From NCBI RefSeq assembly GCF_018139685.1, contig NZ_JAGSPN010000002.1:186001-250000 (forward strand): a DNA stretch of 64,000 nt. The letters are read 5' to 3'. Below the pieces are notes generated by a model. That model worked only from the letters and a program-made list of their open reading frames with translations. It searched no databases and was not told the DNA's origin. The position numbers were made by a program, and so were the translations under genes. Shown in pieces: positions 33,757 to 41,610 of the stretch (positions within the stretch are counted from its first letter, which is position 1; every line of letters begins with the position of its first letter). The DNA comes from Cognatundibacterium luofuense. Lineage in GTDB: Bacteria > Pseudomonadota > Gammaproteobacteria > Burkholderiales > Burkholderiaceae_D.

Positions 33757-36700
33757 TATTTCCTGTCCTCCGCGTCCTGCAGCAATCTAACCGCCAGCTG
33801 TAACGCGAGATCAAAATCAAATTCGTCAATTGCATCTGATAAGGCTTGCATCGCCTTCATGCCAAGCTGAAGCTGCAACTGATCCAGCATGCCCGCATCA
33901 ATCCGGCCATCTTTCAGCAAAGGGATCAATTGATGCAATACATTGATCACAACAACAAAATCCATCTCTCCGCCGGCGTCGGCCTGATCCTGATCCCCTG
34001 CCTGCAATATGCTGAGATGAACTGCGTCAATTGAGTTGTGTAAGCGTTCGAGATCACTCTCTGAAAATCCGCCCTGCGCTTCGGCAATAGCCGCCACTTC
34101 TGCAATTTCCTGTAATCCAAGGTTTTGCGCTGCACCTTTGATTCTGTGTGCAAAGCCAGACTCAGCACTATGCTCCGCCATTTCGGCAGCAGTCCTGCGC
34201 AGAAATGCCTGTACTGCCGTTATCAAAGCTGCTTCTGAACCCCAGCGTGTTACCGCCTGTTCCCAGCTGCTACCTTTGTCACGGCTGCGCGGGCTGATAA
34301 TCTGGCTATCCGAATTCCCTGTCAGATTGAGTTGCAATACCCTTGCGATTTCTTTTTCCAGCTCAGGTAAATCAACCGGCTTGGTAGCAAATCCCAGCAT
34401 ACCCGCCTGACGCGCCTCTTCACGGTCTTTACTTAGAACGCTGGCTGTCAGCGCAATAACTACCGGTGCAGCCCTTCCTGCATCCGATGCCAGTTGATGC
34501 AGCATACGTGTCGCCTGCAACCCGTCAATGTCCGGCATTTGCACATCCATCAGCACAACATCAAAGGTATGCTGCTCAAACAATCGCACTGCTTCGTGAC
34601 CGCTGCCAGCAGTCATCACCTTATGTCCGCGGGGCCTCAGCAGTAATTCAAGCAATTCAAGATTTTCCGGCACGTCATCTGCAATCAGTATCTTCAGCGG
34701 TGGCAATTCCATCTGCTGCGCGGTTACGGTATTCTGTGCATGGCGCGATACGTGTACTGGTACCCGCACGGTAAAACAACTACCTTCACCTTGTGTACTG
34801 ACGACACTGATTTGTCCACCCATTAATTCTGTCAGCTGACGCGCAATTGTGGTGCCAAGTCCCGTTCCGCCGAAGCGACGCGTCATGGATGCATCCGCTT
34901 GTGTAAACGGCGCGAAAATTGCGTCAATTCTGTCTGCGCTGATCCCGATACCGCTATCCTGAATCGATAAAATCAAATCCGGCGCAACATAATCTGCGGT
35001 GAGAGTAACACTGCCATGTTCTGTAAACTTGACGGCATTCCCAAGCAGATTTGTCAGTACCTGCCGTAAACGCAAATCATCGGCATGAATCAGCGCAGGC
35101 ACCCCGGGACGCAAAATCTGGTGCAGTTCAATCCCTTTCTGAGATGCCTGCAACTGGAAAGTATTCACAACCTGCTGCAGTAAATCAGGTAGCAAGCAAT
35201 CCCGCAATTCAAGTTCGATTGCACCACGTTCAAGCTTCGCTGTATCAAGAATGTCGTTCAGCAAACGCAACAATGAACGGGCAGACTGCAAAACGGTGCG
35301 AACATGCTTTTCCTGTTGCACATCGAGCTTCGTCCCCATCAGAATTTCCGTAAAACCCAGAATCGCGTTCATCGGCGTGCGAATCTCATGGCTCATATTC
35401 GCGAGAAACATCCCTTTCGCTGCGGATGCCGCTTCCGCCCGCTCTTTTTCTCGGATCAGATCACGTTCAATACTCTTACGCAGCGATAAATCGGCCGCCA
35501 GTTTCACGATTTTCCACGGCTTGCCATCAGCATCCGGAATCGGATTGTAGGCAGCCTGAATCCACACATCCTGACCATGTTTTCCGAGTCTGTGATATTC
35601 CCCGCTCTGGAAACGGCCTGCACGCAGGTTATCCCAGAACATCTGATAAGATTTTTCCTCAAAATCGTCTTTCGGGCAAAGCATACGGTGATTATGCCCA
35701 ACAACTTCTGTCTCGCTGTAACCTGTCAGCATCAGGAACTGGTCGTTGACGAACAGGATATTTCCCTGCATATCAAACTCAGCCACCACCAACGCTTTTT
35801 TTATCGCAGTAACGATACCGGCAAATTCAGCAGATTGTCGCTTAGCATCTGAAATATCGAACATAACACCGTCCATCCACTCAGGATTTCCGTGCTCATC
35901 AAATACAGCTCCTGCGCTTTCAGCAATCCATTTTTCCTGACCATCTCTCGTCAGAATACGGTATTCCAGATTCCATGAATGTTGCTGACGTAAGGCAGCA
36001 TTAACCTGTTCGCGAACAAGCTCAATATCATTCGGATGAATCAGGTCAGAAATACGAATCTGGCCCGACGTAAAATCGTCGGCACTCCAGCCGGTCAGGG
36101 TGATCACGGAATCGCTGATAAACATCTTGCTCCAGTCGGCATCGGGCTTACTGCGGAACACGACACCGGGAATATTCGCAATCAGCGTCCGGTAGCGGCG
36201 CTCGCGTTCCAGAATATCTTTTTGCATAGATGCCTGCCGCGTCATATCGGACACGTACGCAATCAGCAATGCCTCAGCACCACCGCCCACCTGCCCGACA
36301 GCGAGGCGCGCCGGAAAAGTTTTCCCATCCAGCCTGCGCGAACGCACCCACTCACCAGCTCCCAGTTCAACGGTATCGCCCGGCTCAAGGTAAATATCCA
36401 GCGAACCGTCAGCCGCTGGTGTGAAAACAGTCGGAAAAAAAACAGTCAGTGAAATACCGTGCAATGCATGAACCGGTGCGCCAAGAATACTGGCGGCGGC
36501 AGTGTTCGCTGAAATAATCGTACCGCGCCGGTTACAAGTCAGAATGCCATCCAGCGATGTATTGACTGTTGCCTGTAAACGGGACTGAATCTCAAGGTTG
36601 TAGCGGTATATCTGCACAAATCTGAGCAGAAAATTTCCGGCCAGCACTACAAAACCTGCCGCTACTGTGCCGCCCGCAACGGCTCCGGTCAGCACAAGGT

Positions 36701-37400
36701 GATTTTCATCAATGCTGGTGAGACTGGTCCAGCGGGGAAAGCCGATAAATCTGGCGGCAGCCATACCGGTGTAATGCATACCCGAAATTGCCAGCCCGAA
36801 AAAACTGCCTCCGATCAGCAAACGGAATACCGCTGGCAGGACTTTCGTTTGCTGAATCCGTTGCCAGACTGCGATTGCGAGAATTGCAAGACCGACGGCA
36901 ACCGCGATGGACAGCGCAAATAATGCCGCGTCATAACGCAGCAAGCTGACCATGCGCATCGCCGCCATACCGCTGTAATGCATCAAACCGATACCCGCAC
37001 CGAGAATCAGTCCGCCTCCGCATAACTGCCATCGCGTCAGATCCCTTCGCTCCATGATCATCAGCGCAACCCAGGATGCAAAAATACCCGGAAGGACGGA
37101 TAAACCTGTCATCAGCGGATCATACGATGCGGAAACACACAGGCTTTGAGCCAGCATACCGATAAAATGCATCGCCCAGATGCCGATACCCAACGCGACC
37201 GAACCGCTGAGCAGGGCAACTTGCCGGTGCCAGCGCTGGCGTGCTTGTTTTGCCAGACCGGCAACCTGCAACGCGAGCACCGAACTGAACACGGCAATCG
37301 CGACCGACAGCACCACCATGGCGGTGGAATACTCGCCCTTCAGATACAGTCCTGCAGGGACGATATCACTGACAAAAAAATCACTCCACCATGATTGCAT
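33756..37400 (-). CDS. MHYT-domain hybrid sensor kinase with PAS, receiver and Hpt domains
   Basis: A membrane kinase of about 1214 residues. The N-terminal MHYT sensor has seven membrane helices and three signature repeats (MHFIGM, MHYSGM, MHYTGM); MHYT domains are proposed to bind copper and sense O2, CO or NO. Three PAS-type domains follow (about 290-650). The HisKA segment is FLANMSHEIRTPMNAILGF near 680, followed by HATPase with a GIGISADRIDAIFAPF block and GGTGLGTTIARQL. A receiver (LIADDVPENLELLELLL, VVLMDVQMPDIDG) and a C-terminal Hpt-like domain (AHRIKGAAQNLG) complete it. The start is the ATG at complement 37398-37400, behind AGGGGAAA. An upstream in-frame start lacks a ribosome site. 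Confidence 0.93.
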   Translation of the reverse strand: MQSWWSDFFVSDIVPAGLYLKGEYSTAMVVLSVAIAVFSSVLALQVAGLAKQARQRWHRQVALLSGSVALGIGIWAMHFIGMLAQSLCVSASYDPLMTGLSVLPGIFASWVALMIMERRDLTRWQLCGGGLILGAGIGLMHYSGMAAMRMVSLLRYDAALFALSIAVAVGLAILAIAVWQRIQQTKVLPAVFRLLIGGSFFGLAISGMHYTGMAAARFIGFPRWTSLTSIDENHLVLTGAVAGGTVAAGFVVLAGNFLLRFVQIYRYNLEIQSRLQATVNTSLDGILTCNRRGTIISANTAAASILGAPVHALHGISLTVFFPTVFTPAADGSLDIYLEPGDTVELGAGEWVRSRRLDGKTFPARLAVGQVGGGAEALLIAYVSDMTRQASMQKDILERERRYRTLIANIPGVVFRSKPDADWSKMFISDSVITLTGWSADDFTSGQIRISDLIHPNDIELVREQVNAALRQQHSWNLEYRILTRDGQEKWIAESAGAVFDEHGNPEWMDGVMFDISDAKRQSAEFAGIVTAIKKALVVAEFDMQGNILFVNDQFLMLTGYSETEVVGHNHRMLCPKDDFEEKSYQMFWDNLRAGRFQSGEYHRLGKHGQDVWIQAAYNPIPDADGKPWKIVKLAADLSLRKSIERDLIREKERAEAASAAKGMFLANMSHEIRTPMNAILGFTEILMGTKLDVQQEKHVRTVLQSARSLLRLLNDILDTAKLERGAIELELRDCLLPDLLQQVVNTFQLQASQKGIELHQILRPGVPALIHADDLRLRQVLTNLLGNAVKFTEHGSVTLTADYVAPDLILSIQDSGIGISADRIDAIFAPFTQADASMTRRFGGTGLGTTIARQLTELMGGQISVVSTQGEGSCFTVRVPVHVSRHAQNTVTAQQMELPPLKILIADDVPENLELLELLLRPRGHKVMTAGSGHEAVRLFEQHTFDVVLMDVQMPDIDGLQATRMLHQLASDAGRAAPVVIALTASVLSKDREEARQAGMLGFATKPVDLPELEKEIARVLQLNLTGNSDSQIISPRSRDKGSSWEQAVTRWGSEAALITAVQAFLRRTAAEMAEHSAESGFAHRIKGAAQNLGLQEIAEVAAIAEAQGGFSESDLERLHNSIDAVHLSILQAGDQDQADAGGEMDFVVVINVLHQLIPLLKDGRIDAGMLDQLQLQLGMKAMQALSDAIDEFDFDLALQLAVRLLQDAEDRK

Positions 37401-37640
37401 CGTTTCCCCTGAGCGACGGCATCGCCGACTTGCTTTGACTTTTATACAAACAGAAATACAAAGCATGAAAAGCTTTGACTGTGTAGCACATTATGGCTGA
37501 GAAAAAGACAATTTGCCGGAGAAAACGGCTAGGGCAGAATTTAACAAAATGCCGGTGGCAACGGGGTTAAAGCGAAATACTGCTCCATAGTCAGGTGCAC
37601 AAAGCTGATAACTTCACCAGATTTTACAAATGTGCAGAGA

Positions 37641-38093
37641 TTATTGGCCGGAATTACCCTGCCGGACAGACTCCACACCCTGATTAGCGAGTTGATCGGC
37701 CAGCTCATTACCTGGATTGCCGGTGTGTCCGCGTACCCAGATCCATTCAATCTGATGCGTCTGACAAGCAGCATCCAGCGCCTGCCATAAATCTACATTT
37801 TTGACCGGTTCTTTGGAGGCAGTGCGCCAGCCACGGGCTTTCCAGCCACTGATCCATTCAGTAATACCCTTCAGCACATACTGGCTGTCAGTATGCAGTT
37901 TGATTTCACACGGGCGTTTCAGTGCGGATAAGGCTTTGATGACCGCCATTAACTCCATACGGTTATTGGTGGTTTCCTGTTCTCCGCCAAATAATTCTTT
38001 TTTGTGCGCGCCGGATTCCAGCACCGCACCCCAGCCGCCAACGCCGGGATTTCCCTTGCAGGCGCCGTCGGTATAAATCGTGACTTTATTCAT
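37641..38093 (-). CDS. rnhA: Ribonuclease HI
   Basis: A 150-residue enzyme that cuts RNA in RNA-DNA hybrids. The catalytic residues are all present: Asp9 (YTDGAC), Glu47 (NRMELMAV), Asp69 (HTDSQYV) and Asp133 (NELADQLA), with His123. The length is standard. It overlaps the upstream methyltransferase gene by eight bases on the same strand. The order rnhA, methyltransferase, divergent gloB is a common proteobacterial arrangement. Confidence 0.97.
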   Translation of the reverse strand: MNKVTIYTDGACKGNPGVGGWGAVLESGAHKKELFGGEQETTNNRMELMAVIKALSALKRPCEIKLHTDSQYVLKGITEWISGWKARGWRTASKEPVKNVDLWQALDAACQTHQIEWIWVRGHTGNPGNELADQLANQGVESVRQGNSGQ

Positions 38094-38844
38094 GCGTTTG
38101 TTTATTTACCTGATTCACTGCCGGCACTGCCTGTGCCCGGCGTGCACGTTTTTTTTTCCATGCAGGGCCAATTAAATGCATACCACGTACCCGTTTGACC
38201 GCCTGCATCACATACACCGCCCCGAACACCGGCCACCAGCGCGTTCCGGCTTTTTCTGTAAACTGATAGCGCTGCAACCATTTTTCCGAACGGAACGGCG
38301 GCGCGTAGCAACCAAAATGCGTGGCACTGACTTCCATATTCAGCAACTTCATCCAGTCGCGCAAACGCGCCGGACTGATGAATTCACCTTCTTTTGGCAG
38401 ATAGTAACGCTGGCGCAAACGGTCGGTCGCCTGCCGCATCCCCCACAGACTGGCGCGGTTAAAGCCACTGATAATCACCCGCCCTTCCGGAATCAGAATA
38501 CGCTCAACTTCACGCAGAATCTGATGCGGTTCCTCTGCAAATTCCAGCACATGCGGCAACACCACCAAGTCCAGACTTTGTGACGCAAACGGAAATTCAG
38601 CAAAGTCATGCAATATCGCAACACGAGGATTACCAAAGCTGCGTCCTGCCTCTTCCTGCGCAATCCAGCGGTGCGGCATACGACTGGCGCGTAGTGCATC
38701 AATTTGCGGTAAACCAACCTGCAATGCGTGGTAACCAAAAATGTCCGGTGTCAGTTGATCAAACAGATTCTCTTCCCAGCGTTTGACGTACTGACCGGCA
38801 GGCTGCTGCAGCCAGGCATCGAGGTCTATAATGTGTTTTTCCAA
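38086..38844 (-). CDS. SAM-dependent methyltransferase (class I, UbiE/SmtA-like)
   Basis: A methyltransferase of about 252 residues. The usual glycine-rich SAM loop is weak. The post-motifs are clear: [19 protein letters not shown] near 90, and [20 protein letters not shown] near 115. The substrate is unknown; this family usually sits between rnhA and gloB. The start is uncertain. A TTG at complement 38842-38844 with GGAAAAG upstream begins just before the conserved [13 protein letters not shown] longer frame starting at 38925 would run through the gloB start. Confidence 0.82.
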   Translation of the reverse strand: MEKHIIDLDAWLQQPAGQYVKRWEENLFDQLTPDIFGYHALQVGLPQIDALRASRMPHRWIAQEEAGRSFGNPRVAILHDFAEFPFASQSLDLVVLPHVLEFAEEPHQILREVERILIPEGRVIISGFNRASLWGMRQATDRLRQRYYLPKEGEFISPARLRDWMKLLNMEVSATHFGCYAPPFRSEKWLQRYQFTEKAGTRWWPVFGAVYVMQAVKRVRGMHLIGPAWKKKRARRAQAVPAVNQVNKQTHE

Positions 38845-38868
38845 AGCTTTTCCGAATGGATGAACAAC

Positions 38869-39642
38869 ATGCTGAGTATATGGGGACTGCCTGCATTTGA
38901 CGACAATTATCTGTGGATTGTACACAATGGCAAAGATGCGATGGCGATTGACCCGGGTGATGCCGCTGTCGTCAGCAAAGCCTTACAGGAACACGGTCTG
39001 CAATTACGCGCCATTCTCGCGACCCATAAACATGCAGACCATACCGGCGGAATTGGACGTTTGCTGGCGGACTTTCCTGTTCCGGTGTACGGCTCGCAAA
39101 CCGATCAGATTCCCAGTCTGACACATCCGGTCAGCGACGGTGAACGCATCACGATTCCCGAACTGCATCTGACGCTGGAGGTGATTGCCGTTCCCGGCCA
39201 CACGCTCGGCCATGTTGCGTATTACGCTGCATCGGAACAAGCTTTATTCAGCGGCGACACCTTGTTTGCCGGTGGTTGCGGACGCCTGTTCGAAGGCAGT
39301 GCAGCACAAATGCGCGCATCGCTGAACAAGCTGGCGGCGCTGCCCGCCAATACCCGCGTCTACTGCGCCCACGAATACACGCTCAGCAATCTGCGCTTCG
39401 CCGTTGCAGCCGAACCGGATAACCCGCAAGTGGCCGCCCGCCTGCAGCATGTACAAAGTCTGCGCGCCGAACAAAAGCCCAGCATCCCGAGCTTACTGGC
39501 CGACGAACTGGCGACCAATCCCTTCCTGCGCAGCGACCGTCATGGTATCGTGGCGACCCTGCGCCGCGAATGCGGATTGCCGGAACACGCCGATGCCGAT
39601 GCCAGCTTTGCCACATTGCGCGAATGGAAAAACCGCTTCTGA
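38869..39642 (+). CDS. gloB: Hydroxyacylglutathione hydrolase (glyoxalase II)
   Basis: A 257-residue metallo-beta-lactamase-fold enzyme that hydrolyses S-lactoylglutathione in methylglyoxal detoxification. Metal ligands are visible in THKHADHTGG near 55, GHTLGHV near 110, SGDTLFAGGCGR near 130 and CAHEYT near 168. The C-terminal glutathione-binding domain includes NPFLR near 225. The start is placed at ATG 38869, which gives the family start MLSIWGLPAFDDNYLW. GGATGA at 38858-38863 serves as its ribosome site. It is divergent from the methyltransferase. Confidence 0.95.
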   Translation: MLSIWGLPAFDDNYLWIVHNGKDAMAIDPGDAAVVSKALQEHGLQLRAILATHKHADHTGGIGRLLADFPVPVYGSQTDQIPSLTHPVSDGERITIPELHLTLEVIAVPGHTLGHVAYYAASEQALFSGDTLFAGGCGRLFEGSAAQMRASLNKLAALPANTRVYCAHEYTLSNLRFAVAAEPDNPQVAARLQHVQSLRAEQKPSIPSLLADELATNPFLRSDRHGIVATLRRECGLPEHADADASFATLREWKNRF

Positions 39643-39703
39643 AACACCCGCGTGCTGATGCCTGCCATCAGCCGCTCTGCGGCAGCACCGCTGCCTTATC
39701 GTC

Positions 39704-40861
39704 ATGATCAAAACCCTCACGATTTTCTGCCGTGTTGTCGATAACTACGGCGACATCGGCATCTGCTGGCGTATTGCACGCCAGTTCGCCCACGAACACG
39801 ACCTGCAAGTACAGCTGTGGGTGGACGACCTGATCAGCTTCCGCCGCATCTGTCCGGAAGTTGATATTCAGACTGACGATCAGATGGTGCATGACGTCCG
39901 CGTCAGGCACTGGGCGCATCAGGCACTGCAATTCACTGCCGATGATATCGCGGATGTCGTGATTGAATTTTTTGCCTGCGATATCCCACCGGCGTACATT
40001 CCGATGATGGTGCAGCGTCAGCCGCAACCGGTCTGGATTAATCTGGAAGGTCTGACCGCAGAAGACTGGGTGGAAGGCTGCCACACCCTGCCCTCACCGC
40101 ATCCGCAGTTTCCGATTACCAAATACTTTTTCTTCCCCGGCTTCAATCAGCGCACTGGCGGTCTGATTTACGAACCGGCACTGAAACCAGCCCGCGAACG
40201 CTTTTTACAGGATCGTGCTGACCGCGACTTCCTGCACAATCTGGGTGCCAGCGACGACGAACTGGCCATGTTCCGCGTTTCGCTGTTCTGCTATCCGCAT
40301 GCACCGGTAGCAGCCATGCTGCAAGCCTTTGCCGCTGGCGAGCGCGAGGTGCTGTGCTTCGTGCCCGAGGGCGTGGCCAGCGATGCAGTCACGGCATTTT
40401 GCGGACAAAGCCTGCAAGCCGGAGACTGTATTCGTCAGGGCGCGCTGACACTGCGCTGCCTGCCCTTCATCCCGCAAACCGATTACGACAAACTGCTGTG
40501 GAGCTGCGACCTGAATCTGGTGCGCGGCGAAGATTCGTTTGTGCGTGCGCAACTGGCCGGCAAACCCTTTCTCTGGCATATCTACCCGCAGGACGACAAC
40601 CTGCATCATAAAAAACTAAAAGCTTTCCTGCAGATATACTGCCCGCAACACCCTTTGCTGCGGGACATGATGCTGGGCTGGAACCATGCCAGCGCCCAAG
40701 CGCCGGACTGGTCTGTGCTGTGGTCGCAGCTATTACAGGCGTTTCCTGCAATACAAGCTTCGGCTGAGGATTGGTTGCAACAAATTCATGATTCCGGCGA
40801 CATGTGCAGCCAATTATTGCTGTTCTGCGATGGCAAAACGGGAAATTCCGGCCAAAAATAG
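39704..40861 (+). CDS. earP: EF-P arginine rhamnosyltransferase EarP
   Basis: A 385-residue glycosyltransferase that attaches rhamnose to Arg32 of elongation factor P. The N terminus shows FCRVVDNYGDIG with Asp13 and Asp17, the positions reported as essential in characterised EarP. Other family segments are INLEGLTAEDWVEGCHTLPS near 115, TKYFFFPGFN near 138, and the C-terminal nucleotide-sugar site LVRGEDSFVRAQLAGKPFLW near 270. It sits 118 bases upstream of efp on the same strand, the usual arrangement in earP-containing bacteria. Confidence 0.96.
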   Translation: MIKTLTIFCRVVDNYGDIGICWRIARQFAHEHDLQVQLWVDDLISFRRICPEVDIQTDDQMVHDVRVRHWAHQALQFTADDIADVVIEFFACDIPPAYIPMMVQRQPQPVWINLEGLTAEDWVEGCHTLPSPHPQFPITKYFFFPGFNQRTGGLIYEPALKPARERFLQDRADRDFLHNLGASDDELAMFRVSLFCYPHAPVAAMLQAFAAGEREVLCFVPEGVASDAVTAFCGQSLQAGDCIRQGALTLRCLPFIPQTDYDKLLWSCDLNLVRGEDSFVRAQLAGKPFLWHIYPQDDNLHHKKLKAFLQIYCPQHPLLRDMMLGWNHASAQAPDWSVLWSQLLQAFPAIQASAEDWLQQIHDSGDMCSQLLLFCDGKTGNSGQK

Positions 40862-40979
40862 GTTAGAATGACGGGTTAAATTTTCGGGAATTATCTCGAC
40901 CCCGTCGACTGAGCTTGCGCGGCGAATGCCAACAGGCGTCAGATAACATTTAAGCAACCAACTTTTTAAGATATCTGCT

Positions 40980-41555
40980 ATGAAATTTGCAAAAGAAATC
41001 CGCGTTGGCAACATCATTATGGTTGACAGCAAGCCAATGATCGTTTTGCGCTCTGACGTAAACGGTTCCAGCCGCACCGGTTTCACCTACAAATGGAAAA
41101 TGAAAAACCTGCTGACCAATGCGCCACAGGAATCCGTTTTCCGCGGCGACGACAAATTTGACGTTGTCGTTCTGGAAAAGAAACCAGTTACTTACTCTTA
41201 CTTCGCTGACCCGCTGTTCGTATTCATGGACGAAGAATACAACCAGTACGAAATCGAACAGGAAAACATGGGCGACGCAATCAACTACCTGAAAGACGGT
41301 ATGGAATGCGAAGCAGTTTTCTACGACGGCAAAGCAATCTCCGTAGAACTGCCAACCACCATCGTTCGCCAGATCATTTACTCTGAGCCAGCAGTCAAAG
41401 GCAACACTTCCGGTAACGTTCTGAAAGAAGCGAAAATCGAAAACGCGATCGAAGCTTACTGCCACACCGTTCAGGTTCCTCTGTTCGTTGACCAGGAAGA
41501 CAAAATCGAAATCGACACACGTACTAACGAATTCAAAAAAGTTGTTCGTAACTAA
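40980..41555 (+). CDS. efp: Elongation factor P
   Basis: A 191-residue three-domain translation factor that relieves ribosome stalling at polyproline stretches. The tip of domain I reads NGSSRTGFT with arginine at position 32, the residue that EarP rhamnosylates, rather than the lysine used with EpmA. This agrees with earP directly upstream. The ribosome site is weak (only AAG in the AAGATATCTGCT before the ATG). Codon use is strongly biased, as expected for a highly expressed gene. Confidence 0.97.
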   Translation: MKFAKEIRVGNIIMVDSKPMIVLRSDVNGSSRTGFTYKWKMKNLLTNAPQESVFRGDDKFDVVVLEKKPVTYSYFADPLFVFMDEEYNQYEIEQENMGDAINYLKDGMECEAVFYDGKAISVELPTTIVRQIIYSEPAVKGNTSGNVLKEAKIENAIEAYCHTVQVPLFVDQEDKIEIDTRTNEFKKVVRN

Positions 41556-41574
41556 TTTTTTAGTTTCGTCGATC

Positions 41575-41603
41575 AAAAAAGCCGCTCGGATGAGCGGCTT
41601 TTT
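41575..41603 (+). terminator. Terminator of efp, bidirectional
   Basis: A 7-bp GC stem (41581-41587 with 41592-41598) is extended by A6 and T5 runs. It lies eight bases from the 3' end of the opposing AT-rich gene and can serve both. Confidence 0.92.
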
Positions 41604-41610
41604 AACATCT

